Shown here: piece after piece, positions 11,979 through 24,005 of the stretch
Layout of the letters: each line of letters starts with the position of its first letter
Numbering within the stretch: the stretch's first letter is position 1
Source: Halichondria panicea
Lineage: Eukaryota; Porifera; Demospongiae; Suberitida; Halichondriidae
Assembly (NCBI RefSeq): GCF_963675165.1
Contig: NC_087381.1
Coordinates: 3,100,001 to 3,164,000 of the forward strand
Length of the DNA stretch: 64,000 nucleotides
Direction of reading: 5' to 3'
The notes under the pieces: generated by a model
What the model was told of the DNA's origin: nothing
Seen by the model: the letters and a program-made list of their open reading frames with translations, nothing else
Databases searched by the model: none
Program-made: the position numbers and the translations under genes

Positions 11979-14623
11979 TAGCTTGATTCTGAATCAATCT
12001 CTATACAATCTATTTCTCAATAAATAATTTACAATTAGTGATAGAGATGGTAAATGTGCCTTGCTAATGACAACAAGACATTTGAGAAACCTGGATACAA
12101 TAGATCACATGCAGCTATATAATCTTTTTATTGGTGTAATTATTCAAACGACAATATGAATTTCTGCATGCGATAGTAAACCTCACTTCTAGACTATTAT
12201 AATTATGTGGAACGGTACTATGTAAAAAAAATAATGCGTGATTTTCACGTGGAAATTGTCATGCATAACAACTGACATTTGCCACAATAGTCAACGCATC
12301 TTGCGTGAAAATCCATCATTTTACAGTGTATATATAGGAGCACCTGGAACATTCTAGGTATAATTTAGCTAATTAATTTGTTGCGAGTGGGACATTCATA
12401 AGCGTTAGTACCATCATTTGATATTCTACTGAGCAAGTGTTAAATGAAAGTGAATTACGAGCCTATCCTTTTACGCAATAGTCACGCATGACCAACAATG
12501 TGTATGACTACATCGATAGTCAGTGGTACGTGACTCTCATGGTAAGCGCACATAAATTATAGCTGTGGTGTTCCCGCTTATAGTCTAGATGATCATGCAT
12601 GAGACACTTCACTAGCTTGCTCAAGTTTTTCTAGAATCCATTTCTCCATAAATACACAATAGTTATGGTAACTGTGGCTTGCTAATTATTATGCAGACAG
12701 AATGCAGTGAAATATATATAGGGATTGGTGCAATACTTTCTGCATTCAAAGGTTAAGCAGTTGGGCGGAGTTGTCCAACCAACGCGAATGCGTACTCTGT
12801 ATGATAAGCCTCACTTCTATACTATAACTATAAATGTAGAACAGAGCACATAGGAGAACTTATAGTACAAAATGATGCGTGATTATTGGGCAAATGTCAC
12901 ACAAACAACTGATATTTGCCACAATAGTCAACGCATTTTGCGTGACAATTCCACACATTATGTTACAAGCACGTTGGAACATTCTAGATAATTAGTTGCT
13001 TTATAATTTGTTGGAGTGGAACATTCATAAAGGTTAGTACCATCCCTTTCACATTCTCCTCGGCAAGTGTTGATGCAAGTGACAAATAATTATATAAAAC
13101 CCAACCCTTACGCAATATAGATCTATAGTCGTGTACGTGACTCAATACAGCTCTGGTATATCCCCGCTTAATAGTCTAGATGCATGCAATAGAGATTGTA
13201 CCTGACTCAAGTGTATCTATATAAAGTACTCCTGATAATTCTTTTTTCACTATACATACAGAATTAGAATTCTTACTTAAAAGACCATAATATATACATT
13301 ATAAGATGGTTGCTTCAGGAAGGGCAGCTAATTCGTGAGACTTACTCTGCTATCTTCTCGCTGTGCATGCCTTTGACTATACTTGTGTTGTAGTGTTGGC
13401 GGTCCCCCGGACATTCTATCTTACAGCTATAATTATATTATAGAATAATATCCATGGGCCTACATGCAGCTATAGTCGATTAAATAGTTCAGGCTGCTTA
13501 TAATTGTTGATCATAGGCTGTGTATACATACATACGCCTTGTTGGTTTATAGTTATTATGATAATAGGCACATTTTTGTGGTGAGAATTGCGCTGTCATA
13601 ATGGGTATATCCTACAATGAGAAGGCTTTGGAAACAAATGTCTGAAGCAGGCCAGATAATGATGGTAATATTCTGCATTGGTAATTTCTCGTAGTGAATT
13701 TGTATATAGCTAGAGGTTGGTACCTATATAATTCTATTCTTAGCGTACACCCTCGCCTATTCCTATATCCACCCTAACCTATATTCCTATCCACCCTCAC
13801 CTATACCTATACCTATACTCGCCAAATGACGTCTTAGGGGTTTAAACTCTTTATGTAATTGAGCAACCCCCCACCCCTGTGCAGTGTGTATGAGCACTGA
13901 AAAGTTAAAAGTGCCAAACCAAGGCGGGGACGATGATCTCTTTGACATCCATTTACTATTTATATGCATGTGGCCCTTCAGTAATGTTATACTTATAGTG
14001 GCATCAAGATAATTATATATATCTAGTTGTGCTCATGGTGGGCCGGTTTACACCGGAAAATGTGGGAATTATAATAGGGAATTTGAAAAGTATAATAGGC
14101 AATTTGAAAAGTGCAATAGGCAATGTCTTGAGCATACTATAGCTATACTATGACTGTATATAGGCCTTGCATGCATAGTCTATGCGGCCTATAATTATAT
14201 ACACATGTATGCGTAAGTAGTTATTGCATTAAGAGAATAAATGAAGACTGATCGACAGCAACAAATCTATATTCATGTTCCACGACAACAAGCAATCATA
14301 GAATGAATGGATGAGCCAATTGTCAACTAGATCAAGTGACAGCAGCTGTATGGCCATGGAAGTAGCCCTTTTTCTACCTTTAACACACTCTACACTTTTT
14401 TGAGAGCTCATTTTAGAAGAACCATGCAGCTGGTGGTGATAGTATATAATATTATTATAGTTATAGATTCTAGATCTACAAAACTCACTGCAGAGCTCGA
14501 GACAATCATCAATTCATGTCTCTCTTCTATTATACCTATATAATTATATGCACTGCACATGTGCAAGCAAAATAATTATTATAGGGGGGGGGGGATTCTA
14601 CCCTTACAAAAACTGTGCATGTC

Positions 14624-14630
14624 TATAAAA
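14624..14630 (+). promoter_or_regulatory. TATA box of the metalloprotease gene
   Basis: TATAAAA 84 bases before the ATG. This would place transcription start near 14655 and give a short 5' leader. It is one of few clean TATA boxes next to a gene here. Confidence 0.55.
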
Positions 14631-14713
14631 GCACGCTCTTCAGAGCTTTCTTCACTTTCTGAGATTTCAGACATCTTCAACAACAAAGGACAAGAAAAGC
14701 CCAACAGAAGGAA

Positions 14714-16564
14714 ATGAAGTTCCTGCTGCTTGTGATTTGCTGTATGATTTCCACATCACTAGCTGGTCTGATTGACAAAGAGGCTAAACTGGAAACAGTG
14801 CTCAAGTGAGATTATACTTTCAATAATATTCAACAGTTTCATTATACCATGCATAATTATACTGAATTTTGCATGAATGTCTCTTTGCTTTCATTAGTGA
14901 AATTGATGAGGTATTGCGAGACCTGAAAGCTGATGATGACAAGCCTCAGCCTGGACCACTCGGAGACATTCAAAAACTCGATTCGATGCTCAATGATCGG
15001 TATAATAAAATATATTATGCGGTTACCAACATGTGCATGTTACGTACACGGTACATATGTGCATATAAGGACTGATATTGTTATTTGTACAGTGAACTTC
15101 AGGCAGTTTCGAATGGAGCAGTGATCGAGGGAGATATTTCACCAACATCCTACAGACAAGACTCACAAGGGTAAATTGCTGTCCGTGGCAGATTTCATTG
15201 TATAATGAAAGCAACGCGGGCGGGTGCTGATGCCTCAGTGGATGTGTCAAAGCTACATGCCAAAAGTAAAGCTAAAATGAATGGCTACATGGACGAGTTT
15301 TGCTACGCACTTTTCTGAAAAGGCTGCATGCAATAACGTTCCAAGTAAATAAAACTAGGCTAACTTGAGGAACAAAGAATTATTTTTTGCAATCAAATCC
15401 AAAAAAACATGACTAGAAGCCTATAGAGAGCACTTCAATGATCTATACACCTACACACACACATACAGACGCACACACACAAACACACTACCGTATACCT
15501 CGCTTGTGCATGTGCACCGAGGTATAATTATTACTCCATGTCTATACAGGAGTCCTGCCGCCATGGAAGAGATGTTGCTTCACACTGATAACATTGACAA
15601 AGCAACTGCTGAAGTGGAAGCTGCTGGGGGCCGCATTCTACTCCAACTTGGTCACAACCTCTTGGTTGCAAAAGTCCCCTCTCATATGGCCAAGCAGAAT
15701 AGCTTCAGTCATGCTTCAGTCCATATTCCGAGCTCAGCATCAGTGCAAAGCTTGAGTCATGCTAATGCCTACTGGATGGCACGAGAGAATGAGCTGAAAC
15801 CACAACCAATGATTCAAAAGTGGACAGAAAGAACGGCTCCAATGGCCTTTAAACGAGAATATTCAGACGAAAGTTTTCAGGGAGATTCACCATACCGCCA
15901 AACCATGACTGGGAAGATTGCGTATGCTATTCTTGTTGCTTCCGGTCCTGGTAGCTTAGCAATAAGCGATAGTGAGTTACAGAAGATTAAAAGTGAATGC
16001 ATAACAGGGCTTAAATTCTGGTCAGAACAAGCTCAGAAAAACGGGGTTATTTTGTCGTTTGCGATGTATTGGGGGAAGGCAACAATCACTACTCCCAACC
16101 CATCCTATTGCTCTAATGCTCCATCTTGCCACGACAAGTTTGTTAATCCTACACTCCAAGCTTTAAAATTTTCGACTGGTCAAGTTGGAAAAGACCAAGT
16201 AGCACAATATGTGAAAAACGATGCTAAGGCTGATGGTGCTTTCCTTGCTTTCTTCTCTAAGTACAAGCAAATTCATTTTGCGTATGCTTACTTTGGTGGC
16301 GGACCTTTGTACATGCAGTACAGCAATGACGGTTGGGGTTCTGATCAGATTGACAGGGTTTTCGCTCATGAAGTTGGACATGTTTTTAACGCTCCTGACG
16401 AATACACAAATTGTAAGTGCTACACAAATTACGGCAAGGGAAGCTGCACTGCTAGAAACTCCAACTGCAATACCTGCACTTCTTCTCAAGGTGGCTGCAT
16501 TATGGACAGCAATGATCTGGGCAACCTTTGCCAGAGCAGCAAGAAGCACGTCGGTTGGTGCTAA
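14714..16564 (+). CDS. Secreted zinc metalloprotease with Cys-rich C-terminus
   Basis: Four exons (14714-14805, 14898-14999, 15093-15170, 15550-16564) join in phase to 428 aa. Residues 1-17 (MKFLLLVICCMISTSLA) are a clear signal peptide. Residues about 18-135 form a propeptide-like region with a predicted helical segment. The catalytic part has HEVGHVFNAPDEY (His364, Glu365, His368, with Asp374 or Glu375 as the likely third ligand). About 14 cysteines follow or surround it, and a Met-turn-like GCIMDSN comes before KKHVGWC at the C-terminus. This resembles bacterial and eukaryotic HEXXHxxxxxD secreted peptidases (M64/metzincin-like); I cannot name the family with certainty. A damaged copy lies at 6829-7060. 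Intron 3 contains a dispersed repeat (15199-15265) and the end of another (15448-15530). Confidence 0.85.
15199..15265 (-). repeat. Dispersed repeat (GCACCCGCGGTGCTTTCAT type)
   Basis: Intronic copy, reverse orientation, of a short repeat with core CACCGAGGCATCAGCACC. Other copies lie near 24985-25030, 37715-37765 and 63115-63160. The last lies beside a tRNA-like SINE, so it may be a SINE part. Confidence 0.6.
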
Positions 16565-16619
16565 GAGATTTAAAATACTTCTGGACTGATTTTTACGGAC
16601 TTGACCTATCCTAATAGTG

Positions 16620-17430
16620 TAGCTATAATTATACTCTAGCTTGTATAGTATTATAGAATTGTTATTAGTGTGATTGACATTATGACATTTTACCTATTGA
16701 TTTTGTAGCTATGATAAACATTTGCAATTTGAAATGAGGAGTCTGAACGTATATACACACAAGTAAAAGTAGTGCCCAGACTACCTTTTGTATAAACATG
16801 AACATTTGCAATGTGGGTCTAAACGTGATGAAAATTCCAAGACAGACCTACTAGTGCTAACCGAAGTTGATCAAGATGTACTAAAATGAAGTACATGTGT
16901 CCAGTTGTTAAAGACGAGCTTCTTATGACCACATCCACCGCTACAGAGTTGTGGACTGCATGGGTACCCACGTTATGATTGGATCCCTCTGATGGCTTGT
17001 ATTGATGAGCGTAATGGTGAGAATGCTATATCTGCATCATAGCCAGCGTTGTGTATTATTGTAGGTCAGATCCCATTTGGAGGAAAGCATGGAGGCTAGT
17101 TTCTTATAGAAAGTAGTGGCCTCAGCTTCCTAGCTAAACCTCCAGTAGCGGAGAGAACTAGTAGGGAAAATGTAGCATATTCAATTTCCCTTATCATGCT
17201 CTTTTTTGATTAGTTTAAGGATCCGTGTATCTGTTAGATAAGGCATGGGGTTAAAACTCTAAAGTCAAAATATGTACCCTCGACAAACACGGCCGTTATA
17301 TAGCAGCAATGTTCAAACACTCCCGCTTGTGCGTTAGCACTCGCTCTTCTCTGGACCTCTCATGTCACTGGCTGAAGTTCCGGTTTGATGCATACATTGT
17401 TGCATACATCAGTGAGCATAATTATATATT
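16620..17430. other. Gene-free stretch
   Basis: Downstream flank of the metalloprotease. No open frame, RNA gene or clear repeat recognised. Confidence 0.5.
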
Positions 17431-17435
17431 TAGAT

Positions 17436-18157
17436 CCCACTTGTGTGTGTTTAGCAGGGAATTATGAGCCATAATCTCATAGTTTCCCAGGGAATTATAA
17501 GCTTGAGGGTATAAAGTACAAGTATAATTTTTTTGAATGCACAGAAATGATAATAAAGCTGTAGCTAGCTGCATGATAATTAGCTATGGCTGTTCAGTTT
17601 TTTCACTACCAGTTTCTATAGCGTTTGCTGGGTTGATGGTAGGGTTCACCAGTATCTTTTCTTGTCTCTACGAGGAACACTAAGAGCGAATGATTATAAC
17701 AGTTCTGGGTCCATTGTCACAAGCATGAAAGCATTTGTCAACTTCGTCCTCCTGACTTCTGTTTCTATCCTGCAGCCATGTTTCAAACAGGAGACTCCTG
17801 TGTCTTTTTGGAAACGATAATGCACTGTAGCATTGCTGCAAGCTGTTCCTTGCTAGCTAGCCGTACATATCAGAACAGTTTACTGAGAAGCTTGAGCTGG
17901 GGGTGGGGCTTGAGTGCAGAGAAAAGAGGAGGCTGGGCTCATTTGTTGCAGAGTGCTTCCTGCACAAGGTGGAGTCACTATAGTTGTCCATTCCAATGTT
18001 GAAGCAAGGCCAATGCAAAGGTTTTTTAGCAGAGAAGCAGAAATCCGGCATCTAGCTTGTCAAAACAGGACATTTTCAAAAATAAAGCTGTTGCTAAGGC
18101 TTGCTGCTTTTATAGATACACTTCTTGCCTGAGGCAGCCAATGAAAAGTGGGATCTA
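17436..18157. mobile_element. TIR element with TTTAGATCCCACTT ends
   Basis: The left end TTTAGATCCCACTTGTG and right end AAGTGGGATCTAAAT are inverted repeats about 720 bp apart. The interior has no recognisable transposase, only short spurious frames. Confidence 0.6.
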
Positions 18158-18189
18158 AATCAGTTAGCACATGTGCATTCGGGATCTAT

Positions 18190-18246
18190 GGTTATAGTGT
18201 CCCTCATCCCTCGGGCAAAGCCCTCGTGATATGGGACACTATAACA
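18190..18246. repeat. Hairpin with CCTCGGGC-type loop
   Basis: Arms GTTATAGTGTCCC and GGGACACTATAAC surround a G+C-rich loop containing CCTCGGGCAAAGCCCTCG. A similar design is seen at 18893-18962, 23353-23443, 28780-28840 and 46040-46187. Confidence 0.75.
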
Positions 18247-18892
18247 CATAGATACCTCATGCCCATGTACTATCTATAACTTATTTACTGATTCAGTCCG
18301 TATCCTAGGTGATGTCCAGTAATTATATTATATAATTACTTCCCCCAGGCACTATTCTTATAATCTACTTCCTCAGCAGATTTGAATTGATATGATGCAT
18401 CTTGACAAAATTTGGTACATTGCACGCAATAAAATTCAAAAATGTTGTGTAAGCTTGACAGTATTGAACTGAACTAGCTGAAGCCTGTAGCTATAGTCAA
18501 ATTCTTGCTTTGTGCTTTCTCAGTAGTCAAGGCTGTGGCTCAGAAGTAGAGGATTACAAGTAGACTGTGGTGTTGTTGACAATAACAGACTAGTTCAGAG
18601 CTACAGTACAGGTAGCTAGCTAGCTACATGTACGTACAAACCTCGCAGCTGCATTTAGTGGTGGGCGGGTCTGGTCAAAGTTTATGCATGGCTTCCAGCT
18701 AGCTGAACCTAGCTAGCTAGCTAGCTCATGTAGCTCCACAGTAGTACTGCTAGTTCTATGCCTGTAACTGTTCTAACTGCATAATTCTGAGGCTGTGAGA
18801 GCAAGTTTGACTGTCTCCACTGATGTTCAAATGACTGTTTTGCTGTTTTTGCAGTAAATAAATCAGTTGTTGACTGGTTGCCTAGTAATTAT

Positions 18893-18962
18893 GGTTTATA
18901 AACAACCTCAGCCTCGGGCTGCGCCCTCGGCATTGGTTGTTTATAAGCCATAATAACTATAA
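18893..18962. repeat. Hairpin with CCTCGGGCTGCGCCCTCGG loop
   Basis: Arms TATGGTTTATAAACAACC and GGTTGTTTATAAGCCATA enclose a self-complementary G+C-rich loop. Confidence 0.75.
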
Positions 18963-18969
18963 CATATAT

Positions 18970-19676
18970 ACAGTGCCTTCAGCTTTGAGAGTAAATTTAA
19001 CCACAGAGTGAGTAGTTGTACTTAAATGTATCTCAAGATTGGAACATTTCTAAGAAATTGTGCTGATACCATTGTGTATAGGTGAATAAATAAGCTACAA
19101 CCTTATTTGAAAATATTTCCCCAAAAGTTGTTGTAGTGGGAAATCATTTTAGGTAAAAATGGGGGTGATCGTAAAATATATGTGTAACATGAACTAAAGT
19201 ATTTCTGGACAACTTTTTTGTATCAAAAGATAGAAAATTTATTAACAATTAATGTGCAACAACAATTAGACCCTTAGCCGACAAATTTGCTTGAGTTCTA
19301 TCGCTAAGCGAAAAGGCACCTAAAATATCCCATAATTGAGTATTAATCAGTACGTGTACTTATGTAAGCTATACGTAACCATGCATATGTTAGCTAAACT
19401 ATTCAGGAATGTTGTGCCAAAGTTCCATACCTTAGCCGAAAACAATTCATAGCTAAGCGATTGTCCACTATAGAAAAATGTTGGTGTTTTATAAACCACC
19501 ACATACCCACCACCTTTGGTTGCCATGGAAATATTTTTGAATATGTTTTAGATAATTTGTTCACCAACACAATGGTATCATCATATTTTCTAGAAATGTT
19601 CCAATCTCAAAATATTTACATTTATGTACTAACACGTACCAAATTGCGTTATTTACTCTATAGACTAAAGGCACTG
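18970..19676. mobile_element. Non-autonomous Tc1/mariner-like element, copy 2
   Basis: Starts CAGTGCC and ends GGCACTG with TA on both sides. The interior is clearly related to 11308-11978 and 49629-50338, sharing ACTTAAATGTATCTCAAGAT and AAATATTTCCCCAAAAGTTG. Confidence 0.8.
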
Positions 19677-19747
19677 TATATGCTGTTAAATCATTGATCA
19701 GGATAGAACGTGCTCCACAGTGAATACATGTGCATTTGGTGGTGGGT

Positions 19748-19793
19748 TCAGGGGGTCCAGCCTACCACTGACAGTGGTTTATGGCTGGACCCC
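19748..19793. repeat. Perfect-looking hairpin
   Basis: Arms GGGGGTCCAGCC and GGCTGGACCCCC flank an imperfectly self-complementary centre (ACCACTGACAGTGGT). No homologous copy was noticed elsewhere in the window. Confidence 0.6.
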
Positions 19794-19799
19794 CCTGCA

Positions 19800-21120
19800 C
19801 CTACCATCGAAGGCACAGCACCAGCTAGTGCGTCTTAATTGGAATGCTTGCTTGTGCAGAGTAAATTCGTTCTCTTTGAGTGGCAGCAATGTGAGCCAAG
19901 ACGACGACCTCCTTTGCCAGTCTCACACAGATTTCTGCATGTCAACTAGAAGTTAATAGTTTAATTCAACTTCAGAGATTCTCTCTTTGTTCGAGCATCG
20001 CACATCCAGTTTCATTGGTCAGCAAATAATAGCTTGCCTATATACAGTGGTCATCTTGGGCTAGGATGTGACCCCGAAGGACCACTATTATATGTCTGCT
20101 GTAGTTCATCGTCTCACTCACCGTCATGTGACGACAGTCCACTTGTATTTTCCAATATTTACACTAATGTTAATTTGTGGTACATGTATATAGAACTATA
20201 TATGTATCTAGTTAATCTGTTAAAGACCATGGCTACATGATTCAGTTCATCATAATTGTTCATCATAATTATTTTGCGTTGGAAGTCATTAATTATTGTA
20301 TCATTAAACACATTTGGGGTAACGTAACCTCATATATATATAATTATACGGTATAACCCCCACCCCCCAATAAATGACACCTCCGAAAAGCGGACAAAAC
20401 CTCCTGCACCAACCTGTCCGTTATTCGAAGATTCCACTGTAGTACCCCCCCTCTAGTCTGCGAACAGCGAATAGACTTCTTATAAGTCTATCAGTCGACG
20501 AGAATACTTAAAATGCAAGTCGAGTATCAACCAAGAGCCAGCTTGTTTTTGCTGCGAACATGCATAGAGCTATATATATATTATAGATCTATATAGGTGC
20601 ACAATTATGATCTAAATATTTTTCGTCCTTGCAGCTAACCCTATAGGGGCAACAACGCACGGAGCGCATGGAGCCAGAGGGGCGGCATAAGGTAATTAAC
20701 AATCATAAAAGTCAAGGAAGCAATTAACCCAGCATAAGTTATAGTCATTCATTAACGTGTTTTATACTACAGCACAGAACAGGAAATAAAGAATTCTAGT
20801 CTACATGGCAGTCATCTAAAACCTAAAAACACATGCAAGAATTGTACAACTACTATTAAAGTATGAGCTAAAGACACTGTTGATCAGCCGTAGTCTAATA
20901 AAAATAATTGCACAAGCTAGTACTATATTAAAGTACGAGCTAAAGTATATATATATAACACTGTTATCAGCCGTAGTTTAATACAGTTACACCTCTCGCG
21001 CCTCCTGTACAGAGATTATTTATGCTTAATTTGCATTATACGTGTAACTATTATATATGCACTTACAACCGAACACACATTACTTTATAATAATTATGTA
21101 TAATTTTATGTATACTAACC
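19800..21120. other. Mostly gene-free stretch
   Basis: No convincing gene. A possible 3' exon of the minus-strand death-domain gene may end near 20650: a pyrimidine-rich CCCCTATAG acceptor is followed within a few bases by an in-frame stop. This is weak. ATAATTAT-type motifs are frequent. Confidence 0.4.
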
Positions 21121-21172
21121 GCTAGAATCACTCGCAAAACGTTAGCAGCAATCTCTTCTACACAACACACTT
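21121..21172 (-). pseudogene. Duplicate of the terminal death-domain exon end
   Basis: Reads GAAGAGATTGCTGCTAACG...GTGATTCTAGCG followed by GTTAGT on the minus strand. It matches the end of the exon finishing at 21270 (GAGATTGCTGTTAATG...GTGATTCTAGCG followed by GTGAGT). It is a partial local exon duplication; only the last 45 or so bases are recognisable. Confidence 0.6.
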
Positions 21173-21269
21173 GCCATTATTTCAAAATTGCTTTAGCATT
21201 TTAACATGCAGTATAGTCTGTATGCATGCACTTACAACCAAAACACAAATTATATATACGTATACTCAC

Positions 21270-22931
21270 CGCTAGAATCACTCCTAAAACATTAACAGCA
21301 ATCTCTCCTTTTCCCAGTTTCAGTAACATCTCTAAAAGGTTTATATAATTATTATGTCGCATTGTATTTCTCTCCAGGATTGAAAACACCTCATCATGCC
21401 TGCCTGAGTATCGTTTTTTGCATCGTTTCTCACGTTTGTTTTATCAGCAGGGTTTCATCTAGTAGGGGGGGGGGGGGCGGGGGGGAAGCTTCCCCCCCAA
21501 AATGCTCAGCTTCCCCCCCCAAAAGAGAGGGGAAAATAGGAGAAAGAAGAGGGAGAAAGAGGGGAAAAGGCCGGGAATGCACATTGCCAGGAGTCAATTG
21601 CTAATAGGCACCAACAACAAACAATATAGGGGGTGTGGTAACCAAAAGTTGGCGTGGCCTTCAATTTTTTGCACTGGCGCGTGCGGTTTTCCCCCCCAAA
21701 CTTAAAATCCTAGATGAAACCCTGATCAGCATTATTCAGTCCCATCATATCAAGAAGCAACTCCACATTGTCAAAATGGCCAGACAAGAGAGAAAAATGA
21801 GCTGCCGGAATTTCACAGTTTATTTGTATTTGTTCCACACTGTGTCTACTCATTAGCTCTTGAAGCGCTGCACCTGGTTCATAATCTGCATACGGAACGT
21901 TGTTATAATTATTTTAAGTCAGCAATTGCAAAGTGTAGCACAAAGTGTAGCAAAAAGCTAAATAACCTAATACAAAGTGTTAAGTAGAAATGTGTACGTC
22001 AAACTCACTTGATGCTTTGGGCTCTTTATTGGCTCTGGATCCTTCTGATGGTGCTGGTTGTTTTCCTGATACGGAGCAAATAAAAAGTACATCAAGCGGA
22101 CGGATATGCAGTTTCAGTCAGTTATTATACTTAGGATGTTAGGTACTGTCTGGAGTTTATTAAAAGGAGTAGTGTCCAACTCCCACGCACATTCCATTCT
22201 ATGTCTATAGGACTGAATTCGTCACTAACACAATCATGTAGTTGTGTAACTGTTAACCATGAATTGTGGGTTGGAGGTACAAACCACAGCATGACCATGC
22301 ATGCGTGTGTGTGTGTGTGCTGCATGATATCTTCTTTACTAATTAACCACCACACCTATACGCACTCCCCTAAAAACCGTAACGTGGTTTCTACTACAAC
22401 TGCCATTGTTGGATACCTAATAAACTCCTGGATTAATTTTTTATGAACCATGCACTATATCCAAGCCACCCCACCTCCAGAAATAGGGTTGGCTAATCCG
22501 AATTAGAACCCCGATTTGAATCACATGTCAAACACTGCTGTAGAAGTTCGAAAGAGTCGAACCTCGTGGAACACATGTGAAACTACATGCACAGTGGTGA
22601 ACTTTGAAGAACTCGAATAATTATAAGTCGAACCACATCAAACACATGCATGTAAAACTACGCTAGTATATAGTTCGAAAAAGTTCATGTTAAGCAAACA
22701 TGCAGTTTTGTGAGAATGCTGCACATGTTCGATGTGGTTCGACTTTTTGAACTACGGCTCAACTTAGTTAACCAGTTTTGTAAGAGTGTGTTCAATGAGA
22801 TTATGCAAGAACACGAATTCTAATCCGGATAAGGCCTCGTTGTAAATACAAAATAGACATAATTATTTCCATGACATACCCATTGGCAAGCTAGAGGCGG
22901 TAGAGAATTCTTCTTTGAATGCATCATGGTC
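21270..22931 (-). pseudogene. Death-domain protein gene, interrupted by a mobile element and a frameshift
   Basis: Minus-strand exons at 22880-22931, 22009-22065 and 21270-21885 join in phase, giving DHDAFKEEFSTASSLPM, GKQPAPSEGSRANKEPKAS and then YEPGAALQELMS. These are followed by a death-domain-like helical region (AHFSLLSGHFDNVELLLDMM, GLNNAD, FQSWRE, LLEMLLKLGKGEIAVNVLG). A 273-bp element (21450-21722) sits inside the last exon, with an 8-of-9 target duplication. Removing it restores the reading GLNNADKTNVRNDA. A one-base loss near 21372 still shifts the frame between QSWRE and LLEMLLKLG. The 5' start was not found. A death-domain fold is my reading of the pattern. The gene is probably dead, unless the assembled base at the frameshift is wrong. 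Confidence 0.6.
21450..21722. mobile_element. Short TIR element inserted in a death-domain exon
   Basis: Begins GGGTTTCATCTAG and ends with its complement; the interior is rich in G and C runs. Flanks TTATCAGCA (21441-21449) and TGATCAGCA (21723-21731) match at 8 of 9 bases. A related small element with GGGTGTCATACAGG-type ends lies at 28003-28147. Confidence 0.75.
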
Positions 22932-23352
22932 CTGTAAAGAGTATAGTATAGTTTCACAGTCAATGCTCACAGCAAAACAGTCAATGCTCATTGCTTGTAC
23001 TATAACTATAGCATGTATACAAAAGCTTGCAAAACGTTGCAGGAATACAATATAAATTATCATCATAATAGTCTCATGAATCAGCCGCCCTTCCAGGATA
23101 GTGCCAGTGGTAGCCTCTATATAAGAGCTCCTTTCTTCGTTCCTCTGCATGGTATGGCATTATTAAGTCAATTAGTGCACTTTGACCTCGGCTAACCTTC
23201 TGTATTTAACGCCACTAGACATGCCGCCTGTGCCAAATATTCCGTTCGTTAATGGCTAGGATTGGTTACAGGTTTATGAGCAGTTCTGCTGCTAAACATC
23301 AACTTCACCTCATTTTTGTGGCCATTAAGGACACAGCACACTACGTTATAGT

Positions 23353-23443
23353 TGTGACACATGCACGAGTGCGGCCCTCGGGCCTACGTCACTACTGAGC
23401 CAATATATCCCATGTGCGCACGAGTGCTGGGTGTATAACAACT
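23353..23443. repeat. Foldback element with CCCTCGGGCC loop, copy 1
   Basis: Arms GTTATAGTTGTGACACATGC and a matching GTTGTTATACAC-like arm surround GCGGCCCTCGGGCCTACGTC. The same element occurs at 46040-46187. Confidence 0.75.
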
Positions 23444-23483
23444 GATTTGTTGCATCCTGTATAATAGTTAGACACTGTTTAGG

Positions 23484-23601
23484 AAGTTTCTACATAATTT
23501 AGAAGCCCAAAGGGCTGGTTGTAGTATCCCGAACGCAGTGAGGGTTCTACTAGCCCTGAGGACTTCTAAATTATGTGGAAACTTCCTAAACAGTGTCTAA
23601 G
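23484..23601. repeat. Large foldback element
   Basis: Arms AGACACTGTTTAGGAAGTTT and AAACTTCCTAAACAGTGTCT are about 38 bp each (with ACATAATTTAGAAG) and enclose a loop with CAAAGGGCTGG. Confidence 0.85.
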
Positions 23602-24005
23602 ATTTTAGATCATAGCAACCGTGAGTATTTAGCCAATCAGATTTGAATGTTCTTATCTAATCTTTGCTATATGATTTTCTAAGTGAAGTACATGATTTTA
23701 TAAATAAGTACATGATTTTCTAAGTTGGATAGAACACTTTCTTTAGCCAATCAAATTGCAGTATTTATGGCAAACATGATCTAAATCCATATATATATGG
23801 TCTGTAAAAGCTTGTAACACTAGTTAAGAAACTAGATTTATCTTGCAACCAGTTCAGCTACTAGTGGCTAGTGAGCTATGACTATGTGAGCGATGGCTCT
23901 AGATTTGGATTCGCTACTAGTGCCACAAGATTGTTCGCTGCAAATGTTCCAGAGAAGTTAGTAAGCTGAACGTACACTGGTCATCGCAGTACAGAAGGTC
24001 TACGA

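Larger units (their letters stand above)
6480..13210 (+). repeat. Diverged array of about five related repeat units
   Basis: Several blocks recur in the same order: a paired CAACTGACATTTGCCACAA / TTGTGGCAAATGTCA hairpin, then GAACATTCTAGATAATTAG, then TTCTCCTGAGCAAGTGTT, then CGCAATAC and TACGTGACT. Copies start near 6500 (partial), 8890, 10365, 12220 and 12860. The last two are spaced about 640 bp apart and match best. The array lies between a broken metalloprotease copy and the intact gene. No open reading frame is shared among units. Confidence 0.6.

Noticed and set aside
6480-13210. CRISPR-like repeat array
   Set aside because: Units are long, diverged and irregularly spaced, and this is a eukaryotic context.
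16163-16549. 128-aa minus-strand frame and 122-aa alternative plus frame inside the metalloprotease
   Set aside because: Shadows of the real exon, which has a complete motif set and matching splice phases.
17778-18132. Overlapping 72-74 aa frames
   Set aside because: They lie inside a TIR element, lack motifs and conflict with one another.
20641-20690. Plus-strand exon between a CCTTGCAG acceptor and AAG|GTAATT
   Set aside because: One frame reads to a stop at once and no neighbouring exon fits. It may be chance, or part of the opposite-strand gene end.
21305-21400. Short intron that would remove the frameshift in the death-domain exon
   Set aside because: The only GT...AG pair breaks the LLEMLLKLGKGEIA reading, so a frameshift is more likely.
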